Below are positions 16,635-25,014 of a stretch of 64,000 bases of DNA, one piece after another. The notes beneath the pieces are model-generated. The model searched no databases and had not been told where the DNA came from. It saw only the letters and a list, made by a program, of their open reading frames with translations. The stretch comes from an uncultured bacterium (GTDB taxonomy: Bacteria; Armatimonadota; JACIXR01): contig CALITO010000002.1 in the NCBI GenBank assembly GCA_938041455.1, positions 81,396 through 145,395 on the forward strand, given 5' to 3'. The translations under genes were made by a program, and so were the position numbers. Each line of letters starts with the position of its first letter. Position 1 is the first letter of the stretch.

Positions 16635-17207
16635 ATAGAAGAAGTTATTCGTATATTCCGCAAATTAGAGGCAATAAGGGAAGGGCATTTCCTCTTAGCT
16701 TCTGGGTTGCATAGCCCCATATATTTTGATAAGATGAGGGTGCTATGCAACCCAGAGGCGTCTTCTTTTTTATTGGAGAAACTCGCTGATAAAGTTAGGG
16801 GGAAGGATATCCAAATGGTGATAGGTCCCTCCTTGGGGGGAGCGATAATCGCCTTTGAAATAGCGAAGCGCCTGGGCTTGAAATGCGCTTTCGCAGATAG
16901 AGCGGGCGATAAAAGGGTGATAAGACCAAGGGATGTTTTGAAAAAAGGAACGAAGGTGGGAGTAGTGGATGATATTTTGACCACTGGTAAATCCATCAGG
17001 GAAACGCTTTCTGCCTTGGAAGAACATAAGGTCGAAGTGGCTATAATAGGGGTTATCCTTGACCGTAGCGGAGGCAAGGTAGACCTGGGCATTCCACTTG
17101 TTTCCCTCGCTTCCATAGAGGTAGAGTCCTATAAACCGGAGGAATGTCCCCTCTGCCAAAAAGGTATTCCTCTTGAAGCCTATGGTAGCACTAGGGGGAA
17201 GGAATGA
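16635..17207 (+). CDS. pyrE: Orotate phosphoribosyltransferase, Thermus-type, non-canonical start
   Basis: PyrE converts orotate and PRPP to orotidine 5'-phosphate in pyrimidine synthesis. The conserved EGHFLLASGLHSPIYFDK lies upstream of the first TTG at 16707 used by the ORF track, so that start cuts off essential sequence. The PRPP loop is VVDDILTTGKS, and the C-terminal CPLCQKGIPLEAYGS is characteristic of the short thermophile-type enzyme of about 190 residues. The frame is closed by TAG at 16617, and no ATG, GTG or TTG lies between that and the conserved region. I place the start at ATA 16635 (IEEVIRIF...); CTT 16632 is an alternative. A sequencing error or readthrough of the upstream TAG is also possible. 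It overlaps the M16-like gene convergently by 17 bases. Confidence 0.88.
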   Translation: MEEVIRIFRKLEAIREGHFLLASGLHSPIYFDKMRVLCNPEASSFLLEKLADKVRGKDIQMVIGPSLGGAIIAFEIAKRLGLKCAFADRAGDKRVIRPRDVLKKGTKVGVVDDILTTGKSIRETLSALEEHKVEVAIIGVILDRSGGKVDLGIPLVSLASIEVESYKPEECPLCQKGIPLEAYGSTRGKE

Positions 17208-18465
17208 GCAAGACCAGCGAGGCGTTTCCCTTAAAATAGCGCCCTACCGCTTTCTTAACATCCCTTATCGTTACACCCTTGACCAGTTGGGGGAATTCAT
17301 CTATGTAGTGATATCCCAAGCCAATCGCTTCAAAGAAAGCCATTTTGAAAGCTTGTTCCTTGATAGGGGAAAGGGAAAGCAGGTAATCGCCTATTAGCTT
17401 GTCCTTCGCTTTCTCCAATTCCTTTTCTTCCATTTTATCTAACGAGGAGAGTTCGTTTATTATCGCTTCCCTTGCTTCCTCCACCCGCAAAGGGTCGACA
17501 GCGGACCAAAGAAGGAGATGACTTTTTCCCAATAAGGGAGGGTAAAGGGAGCCCAGCTCGTAGGATATGCCCAATCTCCAACGGAGGGCTTTGGCAAGCA
17601 TAGAGGAAGTCCCTTTACCTACCAAAGTATTTATCAACTCTAACACAGGATAATCTGGATGGTTAATGCCCGGCAAAGGGATCCCTATCAAAAGGTAGGC
17701 GAAGGGAGCGGGGCGTTGTATGACATCTGCTTGGGGGTGAACAAGAGAACGGTAGGAGGGGTAATGGAAAGAAACACTTTCACCCCTGGGAAGAACACCG
17801 AATATGTCACTTACGAGTTTGGATGCGTTAATCGGTTCCACATCACCTACTATTGCGAGAAAAACATTCTGGGGTTGAAAATAAACAAGGTGAAGGGAAC
17901 GAAGTTCTCCAAGGTCCAGTTTCTCCAAACTTTCCTTTGTGCCGTTCAACAGTCTTGCATAGGGATGGTCGCTCCCATATATGCTTTCTCTTAAACGAGC
18001 ATAGGCGCAGATGAAGGGCTGGGCAGATGTCTCCTCTGCCTCTAAAATAGCTCTCTTCTTCTCCCTTTCAAATTCATATTCATCCAGCAGAGGAGAGAAC
18101 AGGATTTCCTTTAGAAGAAAAAGCGCCCGCTCTAAGGAGGTAGAAGGGCAAGACAGAAAGAATGCCCAATAGTTGGGATTAATCTGGATTTGGAGGTCTA
18201 TAAGGTTGTCCTCCAATATCTGGGCTATCTCGTCCTTCGTTCGCTGCTTTGTCCCAAGAGGCATTAACCGTAATAGGAGGCTGCCCGCTCCCGGTGTTTC
18301 CTCTACTCCGCTTCCCCCTCTTATGATCGCCACAATGCTAACGAGCTCTTTACTCTCTCTATGTGATACTACAACAGTTAAGCCATTGGCAAGCTTGTTT
18401 TTATTCGTTTGGGAATGGGCGGATGTAAGGAAAATTAAGAGTAAGAGGTAAAAAAATCTTTTCAT
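17191..18465 (-). CDS. M16 peptidase-family protein, probably non-catalytic partner
   Basis: This 424-residue secreted protein (signal peptide ending SAHSQ) has the M16 two-domain layout. The zinc motif HxxEH, expected after GGSGVEETPGAG, is replaced by SLLLRLM, so it cannot bind zinc in the usual way. It follows an active-looking M16 gene with a 4-base overlap. Known M16B proteins in bacteria and mitochondria form heterodimers of one catalytic and one substrate-binding subunit, and this gene fits the second role. The compartment would be periplasmic or extracellular. Confidence 0.82.
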   Translation of the reverse strand: MKRFFYLLLLIFLTSAHSQTNKNKLANGLTVVVSHRESKELVSIVAIIRGGSGVEETPGAGSLLLRLMPLGTKQRTKDEIAQILEDNLIDLQIQINPNYWAFFLSCPSTSLERALFLLKEILFSPLLDEYEFEREKKRAILEAEETSAQPFICAYARLRESIYGSDHPYARLLNGTKESLEKLDLGELRSLHLVYFQPQNVFLAIVGDVEPINASKLVSDIFGVLPRGESVSFHYPSYRSLVHPQADVIQRPAPFAYLLIGIPLPGINHPDYPVLELINTLVGKGTSSMLAKALRWRLGISYELGSLYPPLLGKSHLLLWSAVDPLRVEEAREAIINELSSLDKMEEKELEKAKDKLIGDYLLSLSPIKEQAFKMAFFEAIGLGYHYIDEFPQLVKGVTIRDVKKAVGRYFKGNASLVLLIPSP

Positions 18466-19769
18466 CTTTTAGGGGTTAGAGAAACGAAACAATAGGCATC
18501 CCCTCGGAGGAAACGCCCCCATTTCTCCTTAACTTCCTCAAAAGTTATTTCCTGCACTAACTGGGGATACTCGCAGGCAAAGGAGTAATCCGCAATGCTT
18601 TCGTAAAATCCGAGGATATGTGCTTGGTCAGAGTAGGTTTCGCAATTTCGGAAAAAGGAAAAGAGGAGGCTCTTTTTTGCCTTAAAAAGAGTTTCCTCAT
18701 TGATAGTATCCTTTAATCGGAAAATTTCTTCCAAAACATTCTTCCGAACTTCTTCTATGACATCGCCCCAGGTAGAAGCATAGATGAGAAAAACTGAAGG
18801 GTATCTTTGAGTAAGAAAAAAGGAGCGAATCTCCGATACATATCCCTTTTCCTTCAATTGTTTGAAGAGCTTACCATCTTCAATCATTTGGTCAAGCAAA
18901 TCCATCGCTACAATTTCCCTTTTTTCTTCTACACCGGGAGCAGGAAAGCCGAAGGCAATGTAACTTCGCACCCCTTTATCTGTAGTTGGTATGGAATAAG
19001 GCTGGAAGTCACGAGAAGCACTACGAATCTCTCTAAGGGGTGGCGGGGGAGATATAGGAGAAGGTGGAGGAGAATTGCTTGCCCAACTTTGGAAAAACTG
19101 CCTCGCTAATTGGAAAACTTTCTCGCTTTCAACTTTGCCCACTACTATTAAACTAGCCAACTGGGGAAGATAATAACTTCGCCAGGCGGATAGAAGGTCT
19201 TCCCTACTTATTTTAGCAACAGTTTCCTCATTTCCCGGCACGGGGTTGCGATAGGGATGTTCGTTAAATATCAAGCGGGAGACCTCCCAAGCGCATTCCT
19301 GAAAGGGATTACTCGCTCCTTTTATCTCCGCTATCACTATTTTCTTTTCCCTTTCCAGTTCCTTTTCTTCAAATAAGGGGTGCTGAACCAGGTCTGAGAG
19401 AAGCTCCATAACTTGAGGGAGAAAATCGGGTCTCGTCTCTACCGAAAAATAAGTGAAATCCTGTCCCGTCTCGGCACTTATCTTCCCTCCCATTTCCTCT
19501 ATCTTCTCGTCCACTGCCCCTGGAGGGTATTTACTTGAACCATTGAATATCATATGTTCTAAAAGATGAAGGAGACCCGGCTTATCACCATCCCTCGCCG
19601 AACCAACTTTCAACCAAAGTTGGATGGAAAGGAGTTCCAACTCTTGCCTAGGTAGGACTATAACCCTCATCCCATTGGGCAAAGTTTGAACATTAACCTG
19701 TTCCTTGAGCACGAAAGCAAGGGATAAAGCGCTTATCAGAATGAGGAAAAATCCTTTCTTCATCCTCAT
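18462..19769 (-). CDS. M16 family zinc peptidase, catalytic subunit
   Basis: This 435-residue protein has a hydrophobic signal (FFLILISALSLAFV). The inverted zinc motif HLLEH is followed by MIFNGSSKYPPG, and the third ligand region EREKKIVIAEI is intact, so the peptidase is probably active. The C-terminal half is the degenerate M16 repeat. The start at 19769 (MRMKK) could equally be ATG 19763. On the minus strand a TAATAT box sits only 4 bases before the first ATG and no Shine-Dalgarno sequence is seen, so the transcript may be leaderless. It is coupled to the M16-like partner gene downstream. Confidence 0.88.
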   Translation of the reverse strand: MRMKKGFFLILISALSLAFVLKEQVNVQTLPNGMRVIVLPRQELELLSIQLWLKVGSARDGDKPGLLHLLEHMIFNGSSKYPPGAVDEKIEEMGGKISAETGQDFTYFSVETRPDFLPQVMELLSDLVQHPLFEEKELEREKKIVIAEIKGASNPFQECAWEVSRLIFNEHPYRNPVPGNEETVAKISREDLLSAWRSYYLPQLASLIVVGKVESEKVFQLARQFFQSWASNSPPPSPISPPPPLREIRSASRDFQPYSIPTTDKGVRSYIAFGFPAPGVEEKREIVAMDLLDQMIEDGKLFKQLKEKGYVSEIRSFFLTQRYPSVFLIYASTWGDVIEEVRKNVLEEIFRLKDTINEETLFKAKKSLLFSFFRNCETYSDQAHILGFYESIADYSFACEYPQLVQEITFEEVKEKWGRFLRGDAYCFVSLTPKR

Positions 19770-19917
19770 AAAAATATTAAATGTATCTCTTACCCTGAGG
19801 CAAATAAAAAGTGGTCTGAAACACCTCTATAGAAATTTCGCTTGCGTTATTTAACAAGTCTGTTTAAAAATTTAGTGGAGACTTAGTGGTTTTTTCTATA
19901 AAATTTTCGCCAATATA

Positions 19918-19946
19918 TTGACTTATTTTGCTTATTTATCTATCAT
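19918..19946 (+). promoter_or_regulatory. Promoter of the dcw (division and cell wall) cluster
   Basis: TTGACT (19918-19923), a 17-base spacer and TATCAT (19941-19946) give a transcription start near 19953, about 35 bases before mraZ. The 100 bases upstream are AT-rich. This is the only strong promoter seen upstream of the cluster. Confidence 0.7.
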
Positions 19947-19948
19947 AG

Positions 19949-19972
19949 TGGTAGATAATGGAATAATAGTGG
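19949..19972 (+). promoter_or_regulatory. Putative MraZ operator (TGG repeats)
   Basis: TGG occurs at 19949, 19959 and 19970, spaced 10 and 11 bases, with A or T after each (TGGT, TGGA, TGGA). MraZ is known to bind short TGG-containing direct repeats about one helical turn apart just upstream of its own gene. Two more (19876 and 19887) lie 11 bases apart upstream of the promoter. Binding here would block the promoter and autoregulate the cluster. Confidence 0.45.
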
Positions 19973-19988
19973 AGAAAGGAAAGTGAGT

Positions 19989-20441
19989 ATGTTTACTGGC
20001 TTATTTGTCCATACATTAGATGATAAGGGAAGGTTAATACTCCCAGCGAGATTTCGGTTATCACTGGGAGAAAGGTTCTATCTGACCAAGGGTATTGGGG
20101 GTTGCGTCTTCTTACTGGGAGAAGATAGTTGGAGAAAATTAGCAGAGCAACTTATGAAATTGTCCTTTTTTGATAAAAACGCCGTGACACTTCAAAGACT
20201 TTGGATAGGAGGAGCGGAGGAAGCATCCTGCGATAAGCAGGGGAGGTTAGCCATACCCCTTTCCCTAAGGGAATACGCGGGAATAAGAGAGAACAGCGAT
20301 GCTGTAATCATAGGTATCGGCAACCGTATAGAGATATGGAGCAAGGAAAGGTGGGACAAGGTAGAAGGGGGACTAACTCCTGAGGCAATTGCGCAGGCAG
20401 CAGAGCAGTTAGGACTTTTGGAGGGACGTTTTAGTTTGTAG
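19989..20441 (+). CDS. mraZ: Transcriptional regulator MraZ
   Basis: This is a 150-residue protein of two AbrB-like swapped-hairpin repeats: FTGLFVHTLDDKGRLILPARFR near the start and ASCDKQGRLAIPLSLREYAGI in the second half. I prefer ATG 19989 (MFTGLF) over the track's GTG at 19983, because the AAAGGA site is 8 bases from the ATG but only 2 from the GTG and the family begins MF. It represses the dcw cluster in characterised bacteria. It abuts rsmH with no gap. Confidence 0.95.
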   Translation: MFTGLFVHTLDDKGRLILPARFRLSLGERFYLTKGIGGCVFLLGEDSWRKLAEQLMKLSFFDKNAVTLQRLWIGGAEEASCDKQGRLAIPLSLREYAGIRENSDAVIIGIGNRIEIWSKERWDKVEGGLTPEAIAQAAEQLGLLEGRFSL

Positions 20442-21341
20442 ATGAAGATTTACCATCAGCCCGTGATGGTAAAGGAGGTAGCGGAGATATTACAACCTGA
20501 AAGAGGCGGTATATATGTTGACTGCACCGTAGGAGAAGGAGGACATTCAGAAGCTCTTCTTCTTCGTCTCCCTCCTTCTGGCGCCCTCGTTTGCATAGAT
20601 AGGGACGAGGAAATGTTAAAAATCGCCAGAGAGAGATTGCAATCTCTCCACCCTAACATCCATTTTATAAATGCCAATTTCTCACAGATTGCGGAGCTCT
20701 TGGAAAGGCTTAATATCCGGGAAGTGAACGGTTTCCTTTTCGACCTCGGACTTTCCCTCCGCCAGATACAATCTTCTGAAAGAGGCTTCAGCTTTCAATT
20801 AGACGGACCATTGGATATGAGGATGAATAGAAGCCAACTCCTTAAAGCCCGGGATTTAGTAAATAAACTTCCCAAGAACGAGCTGACCTCCATTTTCCGA
20901 GAGTTGGGAGAGGAACCCTTTGCCGAGAGGATAGCCTCAGCGATAGTAAAGAGAAGAGAGCAAAAACCAATATGCTCTACAGTAGAACTCGCTGAAATTG
21001 TTAAGAAAGTCGTTAAAAGAAGAGGATATGTTCATCCAGCAACCCGGGTCTTTATGGCTTTAAGAATAGCAGTGAACAATGAATTGGAAGAGATACGTTC
21101 CGCTCTACCGAGTGCCATCTCTCTGTTGAAAAAAGGGGGACGCATTTGCGTTCTTTCCTATCATTCCCTTGAAGACAGGATTGTCAAGCAAATATTTAGA
21201 ATGAACAGGGACAAACTAAATCTGTTGACCTCCAAACCTCTACGGCCCACAAGGGAAGAAGTTTCCCTAAACCCCAGAGCGCGAAGTGCCAAGCTTCGCG
21301 CAGCAGAGAGGAGGGTAGATAATGGTAAGTGCTCTACCTAA
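20442..21341 (+). CDS. rsmH: 16S rRNA (cytosine-1402-N4) methyltransferase
   Basis: This 299-residue protein is full length. The N-terminal YHQPVMVKEVAEIL, the SAM motif VDCTVGEGGHSEALL, and FDLGLSLRQIQSSERGFSF and LDMRMNR are RsmH/MraW signatures; the C-terminus has LSYHSLEDRIVKQIF. It methylates C1402 in the ribosomal P site. The ATG directly follows the mraZ stop and the 3' end overlaps ftsL by 20 bases, the standard order of the cluster. Confidence 0.97.
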   Translation: MKIYHQPVMVKEVAEILQPERGGIYVDCTVGEGGHSEALLLRLPPSGALVCIDRDEEMLKIARERLQSLHPNIHFINANFSQIAELLERLNIREVNGFLFDLGLSLRQIQSSERGFSFQLDGPLDMRMNRSQLLKARDLVNKLPKNELTSIFRELGEEPFAERIASAIVKRREQKPICSTVELAEIVKKVVKRRGYVHPATRVFMALRIAVNNELEEIRSALPSAISLLKKGGRICVLSYHSLEDRIVKQIFRMNRDKLNLLTSKPLRPTREEVSLNPRARSAKLRAAERRVDNGKCST

Positions 21342-21663
21342 AAGGAAACCTCGCCCTCGAATAACTCCAGAGCCCCGCCTTTCACCCAAAGGCTTACCAG
21401 GAGGGTTGAAAATAGTCCTAATAACCTTTACCCTCTTCATAGTTTTCTGGTTCCTCAGTGTGGTGGTAGAAGGAGAACTAAGACGGATGTCCGTTAAGAA
21501 GAACCAATACCTCAAATACAATAAAGTTCTACGCGAAGAGAGATTGTCTCTTCAAAGGGAACTCGAAAAATTGACTTCTCCCTTGAGCATTCAGAAGTTG
21601 GCGGAAGAGCAAAATATGGTGTTACCTACCAAGGTTTATCATCTTAAGGTAGGGGACTTATGA
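21322..21663 (+). CDS. ftsL: FtsL-like septum formation protein
   Basis: This 113-residue bitopic protein has a basic, proline-rich cytoplasmic tail (about 30 residues). One transmembrane helix follows (about 31-50), then a coiled-coil-prone segment (NKVLREERLSLQRELEKL) and a short end. Sequence similarity to FtsL is always low. The call rests on size, topology and the position between rsmH and the division transpeptidase. FtsL joins FtsQ and a DivIC/FtsB protein to activate FtsW-FtsI. It overlaps both neighbours. Confidence 0.8.
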   Translation: MVSALPKRKPRPRITPEPRLSPKGLPGGLKIVLITFTLFIVFWFLSVVVEGELRRMSVKKNQYLKYNKVLREERLSLQRELEKLTSPLSIQKLAEEQNMVLPTKVYHLKVGDL

Positions 21664-23438
21664 GAAACCATCTTAGACTTACGCAAAGAAGGGGTAGACA
21701 ATTCACAAGGCTGGTAATATTTTATTTCTTACTACTGGTAGGCAACCTCGGCTATCTCCAGATAGTAAAATTCCCCCATTATAAAAAAATCGCTCAACAA
21801 CAAACCTATAAAAGAATGGAGATCTTACCGCAAAGAGGGACTATCTACGACCGAAATAGACGAGTTCTTGCGGAGGAACTGTTAGGAGGTTCTGTTTTCC
21901 TTCGCCCACGGCATGTAAAAGATGCAAACCTTCTATTCACCAAATTAGCCCCCCTCCTTCCCCTCGATGAAGAAAAGCTGATGGATAAACTGCTCGGTCC
22001 TCGCGAACTAACCCCCATAGAAAGGAACATAGATTATTCCAGATTTGAAAAAATAAGGAAAATCGTTCGTGAACATCATATTTCAGGAGTAGAACTAACG
22101 GAGGAAAGAAAAAGATTTTATCCCTATGGACATATCTTCTCTCATCTCTTGGGGTTTCTCAACATAGATCAAGAACCTCTCGAGGGATGTGAGAAAACAC
22201 TTAACCATTACTTAGGAGGTAGAAAGGGGATAGCCGAAGGTGCATGCGACATTCAGGGAAATCTTGTTCCCACTGCCTCTCGTATAATACAACCACCCGA
22301 GGATGGGGCAAGTGTGGTGTTAACCGTGGACTTAGATATACAACGAATCGTGGAAGAAGAGTTGGATAAAGCAATGGAAACACTTAAACCGAAAGCAGCC
22401 ATAGCGATCGTTATGAACCCCCAAAATGGGGATATACTCGCTTTAGCGAACCGTCCTACCTTTGACCCAAACAATCAAAGCCGGTACCCAACTGATTACA
22501 AACGTAATAGAGCGGTGACAGACCTTTATGAAGTAGGCTCCGTACTCAAGCCCACAATAATAGCCGCCGCCCTTCAGGAGGGAGTAATAACCCCTTCCTC
22601 TCGTTTCTATTGTGGAGGGAAACTACAGTTGGGGGAGAGGACCATTTCCTGCGTCGTTCATCATAAAGGTGGACACGGTAGCGTCACCCCAGAGAAGATA
22701 CTCCAGGTATCTTGCAATGTGGGAGCAGCACAAGTGGGGTTGAAGATGGGAGCTAAAAGACTTTACCAAGCGCTAGAGAATTTCGGTTTTTCTCAAACCC
22801 TTACAGACGAGATCTTCGGAGCCCACCCCGGAATCATACCTCCCTTGGAAAAATGGGACAAAGTAAGAACAGCAAATGTAGCCTTCGGACAAGGAATAGC
22901 TATTACTCCCCTCCATTTAATAACCGCTTTCTGCTCCCTCCTTAACGGAGGCATCCTTTATAAACCTCGTATATTGAAGGCGGTTATCCAACCTGATGGA
23001 GAGGAGATAACGGTTGAACCCGAGGTTATTTCCCATCCCCTTTCTCCAGAGGTAGCAAATATGGTTAAGAATATGCTTGAGAAGGTAGTGGAAAGTAAGG
23101 GGGGAACCGCTTACGGATACGCAAATATTGAAGGGATAAGGATAGGGGGAAAAACAGGAACGGCGCAGAAGGTAATAAACGGCGTATATACTAATGAGGT
23201 AGTTGCTTCATTTATAGGTTTCTTCCCCGTTTCTGACCCCCGTTTAGCTATCCTCGTTCTTATAGACCAACCGCAAATAAACCGCTGGGGGGCAACAGCC
23301 GCGGCCCCCATTTTCAGGCAAATTGCCCAAAGAAGCCTTGCCTACCTGGGATATAATCCCACCTTAACCCAAACCACCCTTAACACCCTCCAGGCTGTTG
23401 CCTCCCAGCGGCCTTCTCATCTTGAAAATGCACCCTAA
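21660..23438 (+). CDS. ftsI: Division peptidoglycan transpeptidase (class B PBP, FtsI-like)
   Basis: This 592-residue protein has one N-terminal membrane helix (about 18-36), then a dimerisation domain opening at PQRGTIYDRNRRVLAEE. The penicillin-binding domain has the active-site SxxK in YEVGSVLKP (Ser about residue 294), SxN as VSCNVG and KTG as GGKTGTAQK. It forms 4-3 crosslinks at the septum with FtsW. Its start overlaps ftsL by 4 bases. No PASTA domains are present at the C-terminus, unlike many spore-forming Firmicutes. Confidence 0.95.
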   Translation: MRNHLRLTQRRGRQFTRLVIFYFLLLVGNLGYLQIVKFPHYKKIAQQQTYKRMEILPQRGTIYDRNRRVLAEELLGGSVFLRPRHVKDANLLFTKLAPLLPLDEEKLMDKLLGPRELTPIERNIDYSRFEKIRKIVREHHISGVELTEERKRFYPYGHIFSHLLGFLNIDQEPLEGCEKTLNHYLGGRKGIAEGACDIQGNLVPTASRIIQPPEDGASVVLTVDLDIQRIVEEELDKAMETLKPKAAIAIVMNPQNGDILALANRPTFDPNNQSRYPTDYKRNRAVTDLYEVGSVLKPTIIAAALQEGVITPSSRFYCGGKLQLGERTISCVVHHKGGHGSVTPEKILQVSCNVGAAQVGLKMGAKRLYQALENFGFSQTLTDEIFGAHPGIIPPLEKWDKVRTANVAFGQGIAITPLHLITAFCSLLNGGILYKPRILKAVIQPDGEEITVEPEVISHPLSPEVANMVKNMLEKVVESKGGTAYGYANIEGIRIGGKTGTAQKVINGVYTNEVVASFIGFFPVSDPRLAILVLIDQPQINRWGATAAAPIFRQIAQRSLAYLGYNPTLTQTTLNTLQAVASQRPSHLENAP

Positions 23439-23520
23439 ATAGTTTAATATATTTAAAAGAAAAAGAATAGCATTTCTGAAACGAGTCGTCGTTTTTACCT
23501 TCGCTATACTATTTTAAAAA

Positions 23521-25014
23521 ATGCGCTTGACTAAACTGCTACATAATACGGAGATAGTAAAGAGCAGAGGCGATTTATCCCGGGAAATCAAGGGAATCTC
23601 CCACGATTCCCGTGAGATAAAGCCCGGTTATCTCTTCGTAGCCATCAGAGGTGAACAATTTGATGGACACGATTTTATTAATGAAGCAGTTGAAAAAGGG
23701 GCCTCCGCTTTAGTAGTAGAGGATGAAGCGAAATTACCACTTCTCGGACCCCCCTCCATCGTTGTTCGCTCCTCACGTAAAGCACTTGCCGAGCTAAGTG
23801 CCCGTTTCTACAACCACCCCTCTCGGAGGTTAAAACTAATAGGCGTCACCGGCACCAATGGCAAAGGACTTACCTGTCATTTCCTCTTCCATATTTTTCG
23901 AGCCTTTGGATATAAAGTAGCATACCTTGGTTCATTAGGAGCCTGGCTGGACCAAGAGCCCCTCACCTGGCCCAACAAGACAACACCCGAGGCACCACTC
24001 GTTCAAGAAACCCTTGCCAAAATCGCAGAGAAGAACGGTGATGTGGTTGTTATGGAGGTCTCATCCCACGCCATTGCTCAACATAGAAGTTGGAGTTGCG
24101 AGTTTGATATGTGCGTCTTTACTAATCTATCCCAGGACCACCTTGATTATCATAAGGACATCGAATCCTATTTCCAAACGAAACTGAAACTTTTCCTGGA
24201 TTATCCGCCCTGTTCCTCTAAATCCTTCACCTCCATCTTAAATGTAGACGACCCCTATGGAAAACGCATCCTAAAAGAAATAAGGACCCCTTTTATCACC
24301 TATGGCACCTCTAACGAGGCTTTCGTAAGAGGCTATATAGTTAGACAAGACTTCACCTCCCTGCTCTTCCATCTCATAACTCCCGCGGGGGAAACAGATG
24401 TTCGTCTTCCTCTCGGTGGATTATTCAATTTCCCCAATGCCCTTGCGGCAGCCGCTACCGCCTTCGCCCAGCAGATACCTTTAGAAACGATTAAGCAAGG
24501 GTTAGAGTCAACTACTCCCTTACCGGGAAGATTTGAAAACCTTAACGAGGGACAAGATTTCCCGGTCATAGTGGATTATGCTCACACACCTCAGGGGATA
24601 GAGGAGCTCTTGATATCCATAAGCCCTTTATGCAAAGGGAGAAAAATCATTGTTTTCGGATGCGGAGGCGATAGAGACAGAAGTAAGCGGCCCCTGATGG
24701 GTAGAATCGCCGCTGAACTCTCTGATGTGGCGATAATCACATCCGATAATCCCCGTAGTGAAAAACCGGGAAAAATCATAGAGGAAATACTCTCTGGTAT
24801 ACGGGAAGAAAATAGGTCAAAAGTTATAGTAGAAGAGGACAGAGAAAAGGCGATATCTTTAGCGATCCGGATTGCCAAGAGAAACGATTGCTTGCTTATA
24901 GCAGGAAAGGGCCACGAGACCTATCAAATATTCGCCGATAGGGTCATCCACTTTGATGACCGAGAGGTGGCAAAGAGACTTATAAAGGAGAGGCTAAATG
25001 CAACTCCCTCTTAA
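23521..25014 (+). CDS. murE: UDP-MurNAc-Ala-Glu:meso-diaminopimelate ligase
   Basis: This 497-residue, full-length Mur ligase has an N-terminal UDP-binding domain (GISHDSREIKPGYLFVAIRG), a central ATPase with MEVSSHAIAQHR and DHLDYH, and a C-terminal domain with SDNPRSEKP. The DNPR motif selects meso-diaminopimelate over lysine. The P-loop reads GTNGKGLT where Mur ligases normally have GKTT; the Lys is kept but the following Thr is Gly, with Thr two places on. The ATG lacks a Shine-Dalgarno sequence, and a TATACT box at 23505 is only about 10 bases upstream, so an internal, leaderless promoter is possible. It overlaps murF by 17 bases. Confidence 0.95.
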   Translation: MRLTKLLHNTEIVKSRGDLSREIKGISHDSREIKPGYLFVAIRGEQFDGHDFINEAVEKGASALVVEDEAKLPLLGPPSIVVRSSRKALAELSARFYNHPSRRLKLIGVTGTNGKGLTCHFLFHIFRAFGYKVAYLGSLGAWLDQEPLTWPNKTTPEAPLVQETLAKIAEKNGDVVVMEVSSHAIAQHRSWSCEFDMCVFTNLSQDHLDYHKDIESYFQTKLKLFLDYPPCSSKSFTSILNVDDPYGKRILKEIRTPFITYGTSNEAFVRGYIVRQDFTSLLFHLITPAGETDVRLPLGGLFNFPNALAAAATAFAQQIPLETIKQGLESTTPLPGRFENLNEGQDFPVIVDYAHTPQGIEELLISISPLCKGRKIIVFGCGGDRDRSKRPLMGRIAAELSDVAIITSDNPRSEKPGKIIEEILSGIREENRSKVIVEEDREKAISLAIRIAKRNDCLLIAGKGHETYQIFADRVIHFDDREVAKRLIKERLNATPS

